DNA of 64,000 nucleotides from Sphingomonas abaci (GCF_014199625.1 NZ_JACHNY010000001.1:744001-808000), one strand, 5' to 3'. Shown: positions 24,601-33,709, counted from the stretch's first letter. Made by a program: numbers and translations. Notes: a model not told the origin generated them from the sequence alone.

Positions 24601-26700
24601 GTGCTGCGGCAATATGAACTGGTGGACCGTGTCCTGGAATATGATCCGGACGCCGACGAGGCGCTGCTGAACCGCGCCTATGTCTTTTCGATGCACGCCC
24701 ATGGCAGCCAGAAGCGCGCCAGCGGCGACCCTTATTTCAGCCACCCGATCGAGGTGGCGGGCATCCTGACCGACCTGCGGCTGGACGACGAGACGATCGC
24801 CACCGCGATCCTCCACGACACGATCGAGGACACGGTGGCCACGCCCGAGGAGATCACGCGGCTGTTCGGGCCCAATGTCGCGCGGCTGGTCGACGGCGTC
24901 ACCAAGCTGTCGAAGATCGAGGCGCAGACCGAGAACGAGCGCGCGGCGGAGAATCTGCGCAAGTTCCTGCTCGCCATGTCGGACGATATCCGCGTGCTGC
25001 TGGTCAAGCTGGCCGACCGGCTGCACAACATGCGCACGCTGCACCATATCGCCAAGCCCGAGAAGCGGCGGCGCATCGCCAAGGAGACGATGGACATCTA
25101 TGCCCCCCTCGCCGAGCGCGTGGGCATGTACGAGTTCATGAAGGAGATGCAGACGCTCGCCTTCCAGCAGATCGAGCCGGAGGCCTATGAGAGCATCCAG
25201 CGCCGGCTCGAGCAGCTCAAGATCGGCGGCGGCGACCGGATCGCGCGCATCGCCTCGGGCCTGAAGCTCCTGCTGTCGCGCGCCGGTATCGAGGCGGAGG
25301 TGACGGGGCGCGAGAAGCATCCCTATTCGATCTGGCGCAAGATGGCCGAGCGGCACATCAGCTTCGAGCAGCTCTCCGACGTGATGGCGTTCCGCGCGAT
25401 CGTGCCGACCGAGGAGGATTGCTACCGTGCGCTGGGGGTCATTCACCGCCGCTGGCCGATGGTGCCGGGCCGGTTCAAGGACTATATCTCGACGCCCAAG
25501 CGCAACGGCTATCGCTCGCTGCACACCACCATCATCACCAGCGACCAGAACCGCGTCGAAATCCAGATCCGCACCCCGGCCATGCATGCCGAGGCGGATT
25601 TCGGCCTGGCGGCGCACTGGACCTACAAACAGGCAAGCCGCCACGACGCGCAGGTGAGCTGGATTCGCGACCTGGTCGAAATCCTCGACACCGCCGACAG
25701 CCCCGAAGAACTGCTCGAACATACCAAGATGGCGATGTACCAGGATCGCATCTTCGCCTTCACCCCCAAGGGCGAGCTGATCCAGCTGCCCAAGGGCGCG
25801 ACGCCGATCGACTTCGCCTATGCGGTGCATACCGACCTCGGCGACCAGTCGGTCGGCGCGAAGATCAACGGCCGCGTCGTGCCGCTGTCGACGGTGATCG
25901 AGAATGGCGACCAAGTGCAGATTCTGCGCTCCGCCGGGCAGACCCCGCAGCCCGCCTGGCTGTCGGTCGCGGTCACCGGCAAGGCGCAAGCGGCAGTGCG
26001 CCGCCATATGCGCCAGACCGAGCGGGCCGAGCAGATGGCGCTGGGCCGCAAGCTCTATGACGATATCGTCCGCCGCCTGCCGGCCCAGATCGGCGCGGAC
26101 GCGCTCGGCCATGCGCTCAAGCGGCTGAAGCTGCCCGACGAAGCGGCGCTGATGGTCGCGATCGCCCGGCGGACGCTGTCCGACGCGGCGGTGATGGAGG
26201 CGCTGATGCCGGGCTCGGCCGGGGCGGACGTCGCCGCGCTGCCGCCGCAATCGGGCGCGATCTCGATCAAGGGGCTGAAACCGGGCGTCGCCTATGAACT
26301 GGCGCAATGCTGCCACCCGGTGCCAGGCGACCGCATCGTCGGCCTGCGCCGGCCGGATGCGGGGATCGAGGTCCATGCGATCGACTGCGCCGTGCTGACC
26401 GAGTTGGCCGACCGGTCGGAGGAGGAAACCGACTGGGTCGACGTGTCCTGGGGCGACGCGACCGAGGGCGCGGTGGCGCGGATCGCGGTGACCGTGAAGA
26501 ACGAACCCGGCGCGCTCGGCGTGCTGGCGACGGTGATCGGCCAGCACAAGGCGAACATCATCAACCTGCGCCTCGACACGCGCGACAGCCGCTTCCACAC
26601 CAACATGATCGACGTCGAGGTGCACGACGTGCAGCAGCTTATGCGCCTGATCGCGGCCTTGCGTGCGGTGGACTCGGTCAACGCGGTGGAGCGGGTGTAG
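24601..26700 (+). CDS. bifunctional (p)ppGpp synthetase/hydrolase (RelA/SpoT homologue, Rsh)
   Basis: A 699-residue stringent-response enzyme. HD hydrolase domain (about 20-175) with YFSHPIEVAGIL and the intact HDTIEDT motif; synthetase domain (about 230-350) with PGRFKDYISTPKRNGYRSLHTT; TGS domain (about 385-445) with IFAFTPKGELIQLPKGATPIDFAYAVH; helical and zinc-finger-like part with CCHPVPGD; C-terminal ACT domain (about 620-699). Both active sites look intact, as expected for the single Rsh of alphaproteobacteria. Start GTG 24601 (VLRQYELVDRV) fits family; upstream extension is GC-rich non-conserved sequence. A terminator-like hairpin lies in the leader. Confidence 0.95.
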   Translation: MLRQYELVDRVLEYDPDADEALLNRAYVFSMHAHGSQKRASGDPYFSHPIEVAGILTDLRLDDETIATAILHDTIEDTVATPEEITRLFGPNVARLVDGVTKLSKIEAQTENERAAENLRKFLLAMSDDIRVLLVKLADRLHNMRTLHHIAKPEKRRRIAKETMDIYAPLAERVGMYEFMKEMQTLAFQQIEPEAYESIQRRLEQLKIGGGDRIARIASGLKLLLSRAGIEAEVTGREKHPYSIWRKMAERHISFEQLSDVMAFRAIVPTEEDCYRALGVIHRRWPMVPGRFKDYISTPKRNGYRSLHTTIITSDQNRVEIQIRTPAMHAEADFGLAAHWTYKQASRHDAQVSWIRDLVEILDTADSPEELLEHTKMAMYQDRIFAFTPKGELIQLPKGATPIDFAYAVHTDLGDQSVGAKINGRVVPLSTVIENGDQVQILRSAGQTPQPAWLSVAVTGKAQAAVRRHMRQTERAEQMALGRKLYDDIVRRLPAQIGADALGHALKRLKLPDEAALMVAIARRTLSDAAVMEALMPGSAGADVAALPPQSGAISIKGLKPGVAYELAQCCHPVPGDRIVGLRRPDAGIEVHAIDCAVLTELADRSEEETDWVDVSWGDATEGAVARIAVTVKNEPGALGVLATVIGQHKANIINLRLDTRDSRFHTNMIDVEVHDVQQLMRLIAALRAVDSVNAVERV

Positions 26701-26717
26701 CCACCGGGCGGCGTCGA

Positions 26718-27782
26718 TCAGGCGTTGCGGCGGACCTGCTGCCTCTCCTGGTCGAGGAGGCGGACCAGATCGGCCGCTGGCATCGCCCGTGACAGCGGCG
26801 CTCCTTGCCCGGCCCATTGTGCGGCATAGCCGTGCTCGCCGCTGCGCTGCGCCGCCGCATGCAGCGCTTTGCCGGCATCATAGGCGATCGGGTAATCGGG
26901 CGGCGCGCAATCACCCAGTTCCTCCGCCAGCCCAGTGAAGCGGTTGGCAAGCGCGCGGGCCGGGCGGCCCGAGATCGACCGGGTCAGCCGCGTATGCCAA
27001 GCCCCCGGCCCGTTCAGCGCGGCACGATAGGCCGCATCCGCTCCGCTTTCCGGGCAGGCGATGAAGGCCGTGCCGAGCTGCGCCGCCACCGCGCCCAGGT
27101 CGAGCGCCGCCGCGACCCCTGCGCCGTCCATGATGCCGCCCGCCGCGATCACCGGCAGAGTGCCCCTGCGAACGAGAAGGCGCGTCAGCGCGACCGTACC
27201 CAGCGCATCGTCCGGCGCGAGGGGATCGAACATGCCACGATGGCCGCCCGCCTCGATTCCCTGCGCCACCACCGCATCGACCCCCGCCGCCGCGATGGCC
27301 TGCGCTTCGTCCAGGCTGGTAGCGGTCGCCAGCATCGTGACGCCACGTGCGCGGAGCGCCGCGACCGCTTCGGGTGAGGGCAGGCCGAAATGAAAGCTGA
27401 CCACCGGCGGCGCGACATCGAGCAGCAGGGCCAGCATGTCGGGATCATCAGCGAAGCTGGTGTAGATCGTGCGAAGCGACGCCGGGGGCACCGCCCCGAA
27501 CCGGTGAAAATGCGGGGTGAGCGCAGTGATCCACGCGGCCTCGCGCACCGGGTCCGGGCGGGGCGTGGCATGAACGAAGAGGTTGACGTTGAACGGCAAT
27601 TCGGTCGCCTCGCGAACGGCCGCGATCATCGCCCGCGCGCCATCGGCATCGGTCGCGCCCACGCCGATCGAGCCGAGCGCGCCGGCATTCGACACCGCAG
27701 CCGCCAGCGCTGGCGTCGACACGCCCGCCATCGGTGCCTGGATCAAGGGGATCGTGATGCCCAGCCGTTCGAGTAAGGCCAT
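26718..27782 (-). CDS. NAD(P)H-dependent flavin oxidoreductase, nitronate monooxygenase-like
   Basis: A 354-residue FMN-dependent TIM-barrel protein. Seen: QAPMAGVSTPALAAAVSNAGALGSIG at residues 15-40, FNVNLFVH, the FMN phosphate region GIEAGGHRG with the His typical of nitronate monooxygenases, and AAGGIMDGAGVAAALDLGA. Oxidises alkyl nitronates such as propionate-3-nitronate in characterised members; true substrate here unknown. Ribosome binding site GGAGGA before ATG 27782. Confidence 0.85.
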   Translation of the reverse strand: MALLERLGITIPLIQAPMAGVSTPALAAAVSNAGALGSIGVGATDADGARAMIAAVREATELPFNVNLFVHATPRPDPVREAAWITALTPHFHRFGAVPPASLRTIYTSFADDPDMLALLLDVAPPVVSFHFGLPSPEAVAALRARGVTMLATATSLDEAQAIAAAGVDAVVAQGIEAGGHRGMFDPLAPDDALGTVALTRLLVRRGTLPVIAAGGIMDGAGVAAALDLGAVAAQLGTAFIACPESGADAAYRAALNGPGAWHTRLTRSISGRPARALANRFTGLAEELGDCAPPDYPIAYDAGKALHAAAQRSGEHGYAAQWAGQGAPLSRAMPAADLVRLLDQERQQVRRNA

Positions 27783-27798
27783 GGTCCTCCATCCCCCT

Positions 27799-28431
27799 TC
27801 AGGCGAAGGCCGGCGCCTGGCGCAGCTGCTGGTACGCGCCGATCACCTTCTGGAGCATCGCCTCCTGGCTGCGGTCGCCGCCATTGCGGTCGGGATGGTA
27901 GCGCCGCACCAGTTCCGAGTAGCGTTTGCGAAGCGCGCCCCGGTCGGCATCCGCCGGCAGGCCGAGCACCTTCAGGCTGGCGCGATCCTCGCCCGACAGC
28001 GGCTTGCCGTCGCTCCGCTCGGGCGCGGGTTCGCGCCGGAAGCGCGCGGCGATCGCGTCGAGCGGGTCGGTAAAATCGGCCCAGCGCGGCCCCTGCCCGG
28101 CCCCCGCACGCGCGAAGCTGCGCGATTCCGCCTCCCAGCCGGCCATCGGGCGTTGAGCGTGGTGGATCTCGTCGGCGGTCATGCCGTCGAAAAAATTATA
28201 GCCCGCATTGAAGGCGCGGACATGCTCCAGGCACATCCAGCGAAAGGCCGGCGGACCATTGCCGTCGGACGGCCCTTCCAGCGGCGGCGCACGGAATTCG
28301 CCCGGTTCGGTGCAGCCGGGCGCGACGCAGACCCGTCCGTTGGCTTCCACCCGGCCATGGAACCGCGTTCCCGGCCGCTCCTTCCTCTCCGTCGATCCCG
28401 CCACGTCGTCGTCACTTCGTCCTTGCGCCAA
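27799..28431 (-). CDS. J-domain protein (DnaJ-like co-chaperone), C-terminal J domain
   Basis: A 210-residue cytosolic protein. N-terminal half contains a CxxPGCxxxGEFRAP segment with two cysteines and a CLEHVRAFNAGYNFFDGM segment found in this alphaproteobacterial family. The J domain is C-terminal, about residues 147-208: KVLGLPADADRGALRKRYSEL, then RRYHPDRNGG with the HPD tripeptide that activates Hsp70. Start is uncertain: TTG at 28431 or GTG at 28404. It is divergent from bolA with 19 bases between starts, an arrangement common in alphaproteobacteria. Confidence 0.85.
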   Translation of the reverse strand: MAQGRSDDDVAGSTERKERPGTRFHGRVEANGRVCVAPGCTEPGEFRAPPLEGPSDGNGPPAFRWMCLEHVRAFNAGYNFFDGMTADEIHHAQRPMAGWEAESRSFARAGAGQGPRWADFTDPLDAIAARFRREPAPERSDGKPLSGEDRASLKVLGLPADADRGALRKRYSELVRRYHPDRNGGDRSQEAMLQKVIGAYQQLRQAPAFA

Positions 28432-28435
28432 AGCG

Positions 28436-28447
28436 GGCTATATAGCC
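28436..28447 (+). promoter_or_regulatory. palindromic -10-like element shared by bolA and the J-domain gene
   Basis: GGCTATATAGCC is a perfect 12-base palindrome. TATATA at 28439-28444 is placed so that transcription to the right would begin at or next to the A of the bolA ATG (28451), implying a leaderless mRNA; to the left it serves the J-domain gene. A -35 is not clear. Confidence 0.45.
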
Positions 28448-28450
28448 GCG

Positions 28451-28738
28451 ATGACCATCACCGCCACCACCCCGCTCGACCAGATCATCGCCGACCGGCT
28501 ACGGACCGCCCTGTCCCCCACCCGTCTGTCCGTGTCGAACGACAGCGCGCAGCATCGTGGCCATCTGGGCGATGACGGCACCGGCGAGACGCATTTCAGT
28601 GTCGATGTCGAAAGCCCCGCCTTCGCCGGCCTATCCCGCGTCGCACGCCAGCGGCTGGTGAACCAAGCGCTCGCCGATCTGTTGGCCTCTCGGATACACG
28701 CGCTGGCGATCCGCGCCCGCGCCCCCGGAGAGCGCTGA
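28451..28738 (+). CDS. BolA family protein
   Basis: A 95-residue protein with the BolA KH-like fold: DRLRTALSPTRLSVSNDSAQHRGH, then THFSVDVESPAFAGLSRVARQRLVNQAL and a helical end LLASRIHALAIRARAP. BolA proteins partner monothiol glutaredoxin in Fe-S handling and can bind DNA. The His pair around QHRGH fits the cluster-ligand loop. No ribosome binding site is possible within the 7 bases after the likely -10, supporting leaderless expression. The GST gene starts directly at the base after its stop. Confidence 0.9.
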   Translation: MTITATTPLDQIIADRLRTALSPTRLSVSNDSAQHRGHLGDDGTGETHFSVDVESPAFAGLSRVARQRLVNQALADLLASRIHALAIRARAPGER

Positions 28739-29473
28739 ATGGCGTACGACCTGTGGTACTGGCCCGGCATCCAGGGGCGGGGCGAGTTCGTGCGCCTGGC
28801 GCTCGAGGCGGGCGGCATCGCCTATCGCGACCGCGCCCGTGAGCTCGGAGACGAGGAGGGCGCGGCGGCGCTGCTCGCCGACATGTCCAGCCGCCAGGGG
28901 GCCGGTCGCCAAGGTCGCATGCCCTTCGCTCCGCCTTATCTGGCGAGCGACGGGCTGGCCATCGCGCAGGTCGCCAACATCCTGATGTTCCTGGGCGAGC
29001 GCCACGACCTCGCCCCCTCGGGCATGGCCGACCGGCTGTGGCTGAACCAGGTACAGTTGACCATCGCCGACCTGGTCTCCGAAGTGCACGATGTTCACCA
29101 TCCGGTCGGCACCGGCGCCTATTACGAGGACCAGATGGCGGAGGCGGCGCGCGCCGCGACGCCGTTCCGCGACGAACGGCTCCCGAAATTCCTGGATTAT
29201 TTCACCCAGGTCATCGCCTGCAACGACGGCGACTGGACGATCGATCACCGCTGGACCTATGTCGACACCTCGCTGTTCCAGCTCGTCCAGGGGCTGCGAT
29301 ACATGTTCCCGCGCCGCATGGCGACGCTGGAGCCGGACTATCCCGACCTGGTCCGGCTGCACGACCAGGTCGCGCGACTGCCCGGCATCAAGGCCTATCT
29401 GGCGAGCGGGCGGCGGCAGCCGTTCAACCAGGACGGCATCTTCCGCCACTATCCCGAGCTGGACGGCGACTGA
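28739..29473 (+). CDS. glutathione S-transferase family protein
   Basis: A 244-residue soluble protein. N-terminal thioredoxin-like domain begins YDLWYWPGIQGRGEFVRLALEAGG, with the tyrosine and the R-x-E-x-x-R-x-x-L helix of sigma/alpha-like GSTs, and PFAPPYLASDG where the cis-proline is expected; all-helical C-terminal domain from about 90, with WTYVDTSLFQLVQGLRYMFP. It starts on the base after the bolA stop and is followed after 2 bases by a Nudix gene, so bolA-GST-Nudix-hydrolase form one transcription unit. Substrate unknown. Confidence 0.85.
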   Translation: MAYDLWYWPGIQGRGEFVRLALEAGGIAYRDRARELGDEEGAAALLADMSSRQGAGRQGRMPFAPPYLASDGLAIAQVANILMFLGERHDLAPSGMADRLWLNQVQLTIADLVSEVHDVHHPVGTGAYYEDQMAEAARAATPFRDERLPKFLDYFTQVIACNDGDWTIDHRWTYVDTSLFQLVQGLRYMFPRRMATLEPDYPDLVRLHDQVARLPGIKAYLASGRRQPFNQDGIFRHYPELDGD

Positions 29474-29475
29474 TC

Positions 29476-29946
29476 ATGGGCGTCCGGGCCAGGCGTCCCG
29501 CCGCGCGCATCCTGCTGGTCGACCGCTCCGGCGACGCCCCGGGCGGCCGGGTCCTGCTGTTCCGCTTCACCCCCGACGACCGGCCGCCTTTCTGGGTGAC
29601 GCCGGGCGGCGCGGTTGATCCTGGCGAGAGCTATGAACAGGCGGCGCGGCGCGAATTGCGCGAAGAGGTCGGGCTGGACCGGGACTGCGGCGCGCAGGTC
29701 GCCGCCCGGCTGGTGGCGTTCGTCACCATCGAGGGGGTCGCGGTGGACGCGGACGAACGCTATTTCCGGATCGACCTGGACGGCTGCACGGTCGATCCCG
29801 CCGGCCATACCGAGCTGGAGCGGCGCGTGATGCAGTCGTGGCGCTGGTTCACCCGCGCCGAGATCGCCGCCTGGCCCGAGCCGATCTATCCGCTGGACCT
29901 GCTCGCCATGCTGACCGAGACCGACCCAGTGGAGCCCGTATCATGA
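29476..29946 (+). CDS. Nudix hydrolase
   Basis: A 156-residue enzyme that cleaves nucleoside diphosphate-linked compounds. The Nudix box is complete: GGAVDPGESYEQAARRELRE followed by EVGL (about residues 45-68), with the REXXEE metal-binding helix as RELREEVG. Substrate (ADP-ribose, oxidised nucleotide, or other) is not evident. Two-base gap after GST; its stop overlaps the start of the hydrolase gene (ATGA). Confidence 0.9.
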   Translation: MGVRARRPAARILLVDRSGDAPGGRVLLFRFTPDDRPPFWVTPGGAVDPGESYEQAARRELREEVGLDRDCGAQVAARLVAFVTIEGVAVDADERYFRIDLDGCTVDPAGHTELERRVMQSWRWFTRAEIAAWPEPIYPLDLLAMLTETDPVEPVS

Positions 29947-30833
29947 CCGGACTGACCCGTATCGCGCTTTCGACCGGCATCGAACTGGACGTGCAGCTCG
30001 CCGGCCCACGCGATGCGCCGCCGGTGATCCTGCTCCACGGCTTTCCCGAATCGCATCGCACCTGGCGCGCCATCGTGCCCGACCTGGCGCGCGACCATTT
30101 CGTCGTCGCGCCCGACCAGCGCGGCTATGCCCGCTCGTCCAAGCCGGAGGGGGTCGCGGCATATGCGCCCGACCGCATCGTCGGCGACCTGATCGCGCTC
30201 GCCGAGGCGCTGGGGATCGAGCGGTTCACGCTGGTCGGCCATGACTGGGGCGGCGCGGTCGCCTGGATGGCGGCGCTCCGCCATCCCGAGCGGATCGCGC
30301 GGCTGGCGATCGTCAACGCGCCGCACCCCTTCGTCTTCCAGCGCTCGCTGTTCGACGACCCCGCGCAGCGCGCCGCCAGCCAGTATATCACCCGGTTCCG
30401 CGACACCGCCCTCGACCAGCATATCCTGGGCAAAGGGCTGGAATGGTTCTTCGCCACCAGCTTCGCCCAGCATGTGACCAGCGCGGTCGCCGGTGCCGAC
30501 AAGGCCGCCTATCTCGACGAATGGGGCCAGCCCGGCGCGCTGACCGCGATGCTCAACTGGTATCGCGCCTCGCCCATCGTCGTGCCCGCGCCGGATGCGA
30601 CGCCCGAGCGCCCGGCCTTTCTGGACGCGCCCTTCCCGCCGGTGACGCAGCCGGTGCTCGTCGTCTGGGGCGCGGCGGACAAAGCTTTGCTGCCGATCCA
30701 GGTCGAGCAGTTGCCGCCCTTCGTCCCCGATCTGACCGTGCGCATGGTCGAGGCGGGCCATTTCGTCCCCTGGCAGGCGCCCGAGGCCGTGATCGCCGCG
30801 TTCCGCGCGTGGGAGGGAACGGCCGTCGCCTGA
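29943..30833 (+). CDS. alpha/beta hydrolase, epoxide hydrolase/haloalkane dehalogenase-like
   Basis: A 296-residue cytosolic hydrolase. Oxyanion motif HGFPESHRTWR near residue 32, nucleophile elbow GHDWGGAVAW with Asp as nucleophile near 100, cap domain 140-210, and catalytic His in EAGHFVPWQAPE near 275. Asp nucleophile plus HGFPES fits epoxide hydrolases and fluoroacetate dehalogenases. Last gene of the bolA unit. Confidence 0.85.
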   Translation: MTGLTRIALSTGIELDVQLAGPRDAPPVILLHGFPESHRTWRAIVPDLARDHFVVAPDQRGYARSSKPEGVAAYAPDRIVGDLIALAEALGIERFTLVGHDWGGAVAWMAALRHPERIARLAIVNAPHPFVFQRSLFDDPAQRAASQYITRFRDTALDQHILGKGLEWFFATSFAQHVTSAVAGADKAAYLDEWGQPGALTAMLNWYRASPIVVPAPDATPERPAFLDAPFPPVTQPVLVVWGAADKALLPIQVEQLPPFVPDLTVRMVEAGHFVPWQAPEAVIAAFRAWEGTAVA

Positions 30834-30845
30834 TCGCGCGATCCG

Positions 30846-31913
30846 TCAACGGCCGGGATGCGCGTCGCTGGCCGCCAGCAGCGCCTGCGACCGGACCAAC
30901 TGCGACCGCGCCAGTTCCACCGCCACCCAGCCGCGCCGGGCGACGGTTTCGACCAGCGCGATCTCGTCGGTGCGGATCGGGCGGGCCTTTCGCCAGTGGA
31001 CGTAGAGCGTCGCGGTCAGCCGGGCCCCGCGCAGGATCGGCACGTTGATCATCGCGCGGACGCCGATCGCCCGGTGGGCTTCGCGATAGGCGTCGCTCAA
31101 CGTCAGGTCGCCGCGCACATCGCCCCGATGCACCGTCCGCCCCGCCAGCAAGGCGGCGTGGGCATCGGGCGGGAAGTCGCGATAGACCAGACGCCCGGTG
31201 CCCCGCACGACGTCGCAGACATATTTGCGCGCCGAACAGGCGCTGCCGTCGCCGCGATCCTCGGCGAAGCCGACGCGGTTCGCGCCCAGATATTCGCCGA
31301 GCATCCGGTTGGTTGTGTCGAGCAGCACCGCTTCGTCGACACCGTGGTGCAGCGCCCGGTCCAGCGCGGCCAGGAACTGCCGATGGGCGGCGGCGCGACG
31401 CTGCGCGGCGGCGTCCAGTCGCCGCCCGGTCACGTCGTCGCAGGCGACCAGCACGCCGGCCACCCGGCCCGGCGCGGCCTGATCCCCGATCGGCGCGTAA
31501 TGGACATCCCACCATGCCTCCTCCTCCACCCCGAAGCGGCAGACCGGCACGCGAACGTCACGCTGCCGGACCGAGCGGCCGTCGCGCATCACCGCGTCGA
31601 CCTGCGATCCGGTCGGTCCCCACGCCACCCGATCGTCAGCGCGACCGCTTCCGCCGAGCAGCCACGGGTGCAGGCGCGGCCCCAGCAATTCGCGATACGC
31701 GTCGTTGTAGAACGGGATCAGCGACTCGCCCCACCACAGGATCATCGGCCGGGACGATGCCAGCATGTCCTCGACCGCCCGGTGCAAGGCCGGCGGCCAG
31801 TCCGACCGCGCGCCGACCGGCGTCGCCGACCAGTCGAGTCGACGGATCAGGCCATCCATCTCGCCCCGCCCGCCGGGCCGGCGAGATGCGTCATGCGGAT
31901 CGCGATCGTCCAT
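30846..31913 (-). CDS. PAS-GAF sensory protein without an output domain
   Basis: A 355-residue soluble protein. Residues 25-160 are a PAS domain (MILWWGESLIPFYNDAYRELLG, then WWDVHYAPIGD), with VACDDVTGRR closing it; residues 180-345 are a GAF domain (LGEYLGANRVGFAEDRGDG, AMINVPILRGARLTATLYVHW). This is the usual input half of HWE-type histidine kinases in alphaproteobacteria, but no kinase, GGDEF or HTH domain follows, and the stop comes right after the GAF helix. Either a stand-alone sensor or a truncated kinase gene. No phosphotransfer residues are seen. Confidence 0.7.
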   Translation of the reverse strand: MDDRDPHDASRRPGGRGEMDGLIRRLDWSATPVGARSDWPPALHRAVEDMLASSRPMILWWGESLIPFYNDAYRELLGPRLHPWLLGGSGRADDRVAWGPTGSQVDAVMRDGRSVRQRDVRVPVCRFGVEEEAWWDVHYAPIGDQAAPGRVAGVLVACDDVTGRRLDAAAQRRAAAHRQFLAALDRALHHGVDEAVLLDTTNRMLGEYLGANRVGFAEDRGDGSACSARKYVCDVVRGTGRLVYRDFPPDAHAALLAGRTVHRGDVRGDLTLSDAYREAHRAIGVRAMINVPILRGARLTATLYVHWRKARPIRTDEIALVETVARRGWVAVELARSQLVRSQALLAASDAHPGR

Positions 31914-31958
31914 GACGCAACCGTATACCGGTTGCCCCGCGATCCGGAAGAGCCGCCG

Positions 31959-32882
31959 TCAGACCGCCACGGGTGCGGCGATCGCCGGATGCGGGTCGTA
32001 CGCCTCGATCGCGAAATCCTCGATCCGGTAGTCGAAGATTGAGTCCGGCCGCCGGTTCAGCCGCAGACGGGGGCTGCCGCGCGGGGTGCGGGCGAGCTGC
32101 TGCTCGACCAGATGCGCGTGGTTCAGATAGACATGCGCGTCGCCCGCGCTCCACACCAGTTCGCCCGCCTCCAAGTCGCATTGCTGCGCCAGCATCCGGA
32201 TCAGCAGCGCGGCGGAGAAGGCGTTGAAGGCAAAGCCCAGCCCCAGGTCGCACGACCGCTGCCACAACATGCCCGACAGCCGGCCGCCCGCGACATGGAA
32301 CTGATAGGTCATGTGGCAGGGCGGCAGCGCCATGCCGCCGAGCTGCGCGACGTTCCAGCCAGTGAAGATCAGCCGGCGCGAGCCCGGGTCCTGGCGGATC
32401 ATCCGGACCAGCTCGGCGATCTGGTTGATGCCGGGGCCGCGCCGGTACAGGCCGTCGCCCGCCGGTTCGTACGTGTCCCAGTCGACCCATTGCTTGCCAT
32501 AGACCGGCCCGAGATCGCCCCAGGCGGCGGCGAATTCGTCATCAGTCAGGATGCGCGCCTCGAACGCGTCGCGGTCGATCGCCTCGCCCGTCTCGCGGCG
32601 GTAGCGGGCGAGCGGCCAGTCGGTCCAGATATGCACCTTCTGCGCGACCAGCGACCGGATATTGGTGTCGCCGGTCAGGAACCACAGCATCTCGCGCGCC
32701 GCCGTCTTCCACGCCACCCGCTTGGTGGTGAGAAGCGGCACCCGGTCGTCCGTCAGGTCGAAGCGCAAGGTCGGCCCGAACAGCGAGCGCGTGCCCACCC
32801 CGGTGCGATCCCGCCGCTCGTCGCCCGTCTCCCACACGCGGGCGAGCAGGTCGAGATACTGGGCTTCGTAATGATCGGTCAT
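31959..32882 (-). CDS. thyA: thymidylate synthase ThyA
   Basis: A 307-residue enzyme making dTMP from dUMP with methylene-tetrahydrofolate. Seen: RTGVGTRSLFG at residues 26-36, catalytic Cys189 in LPPCHMTYQFHV, phosphate-binding RQDPGSRR just before it, and LGLGFAFNAFSAALL. The length is that of the long form with an insertion of about 40 residues (90-140), as in Lactobacillus casei. The dihydrofolate reductase gene is not adjacent. Confidence 0.95.
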   Translation of the reverse strand: MTDHYEAQYLDLLARVWETGDERRDRTGVGTRSLFGPTLRFDLTDDRVPLLTTKRVAWKTAAREMLWFLTGDTNIRSLVAQKVHIWTDWPLARYRRETGEAIDRDAFEARILTDDEFAAAWGDLGPVYGKQWVDWDTYEPAGDGLYRRGPGINQIAELVRMIRQDPGSRRLIFTGWNVAQLGGMALPPCHMTYQFHVAGGRLSGMLWQRSCDLGLGFAFNAFSAALLIRMLAQQCDLEAGELVWSAGDAHVYLNHAHLVEQQLARTPRGSPRLRLNRRPDSIFDYRIEDFAIEAYDPHPAIAAPVAV

Positions 32883-32957
32883 GCCGCGGCTTTTAGGCGG
32901 GGCGGTCGGCAGACACCACTCCTAGTCTTCCCGGTCCGCCGGCGCGAAATCGACGGG

Positions 32958-33709
32958 TCAGGGCCTGTGTCCCTGTCCCGTCGCCGCGCCGGCCGGGGCC
33001 ATGCGGCAGGGGCGGATGTCCGCCGGCTCCGGACGCGGCCCGACCGCCCGGAAGGCGGCGAGATAACCGCCCGCGCTCGCCATCGGCTCCAGCGACACGC
33101 GCTGGAAGCCGACCGCCGCGAATTCGCAGGTGAGGAGCGCCGGCGGCGTCCCGTGGTTGCGCGTGGTGCGATCGGCATCGACCACCACCACCAACCCGTC
33201 CGGCTTCAGCGACGGGCGCAAATGCCACAGAAACTCATAAGGCTGGGCGATCTCATGGTACATGTGCACCATCATCACCCGGTCGAAGCTCTTGTCCGGC
33301 AGGCGCGGATCGTTGGCCAGGCCCAGCCGCACGCTGACATTCTCCAGCCGCTCGCGCGACACGCGTTCGGCCAGCGCGTCGCGGATCGGCTCGAAGATGT
33401 CCTCGGCCAGCACCCGGCCCCGCTCACCGACACGGGCCGCCAGGCGGATGGTGTAATAGCCCTCGCCCGCGCCGATATCGGCGACGGTCATGCCGGGACG
33501 GATCGCCGCCTTGTCCATCCCTGCTCGGCCTCGCGCAGCCGGTCGCGCGCCTCCTCGTTCGACCAGCGCGACGAGACGATCGCCGCGACCGGGCGATCCG
33601 CCGCGGGGAACGGCCCCGGCTGCTTCGGCTCATGCTTGATGAGCGGCTGCGATCCGTCGCACGCCGTCAGCAGCAGGAGCGCGGGCAGCAGGGCGCGCGC
33701 GTTCATCAA
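32958..33709 (-). pseudogene. class I SAM-dependent methyltransferase lipoprotein gene, apparently frameshifted
   Basis: Two overlapping frames look like one broken gene. The first (33709 to 33488) encodes a lipoprotein signal (LLLLTACDG) and a segment RPVAAIVSSRWSNEEARDRLREAEQG; the second, from an ATG at 33518, encodes MDKAAIRPGMTVADIGAGEGYYTIRLA and the rest of a methyltransferase with GAGEG cofactor motif, 186 residues. I remember homologues in sphingomonads where these parts are continuous. From the first ATG to the second there are 63 codons plus two bases, so one inserted base restores the frame; the site is a run of three G (33519-33521, C on the plus strand). The first start overlaps the prfB stop. 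Could be a real mutation, a sequencing error, or two coupled proteins. Confidence 0.65.

Noticed and set aside
22109..26817. Long antisense open frames of about 680 and 740 codons opposite the c-di-GMP and rsh genes
   Set aside because: They are by-products of high third-position GC; the opposite strand carries complete, well-conserved enzymes.
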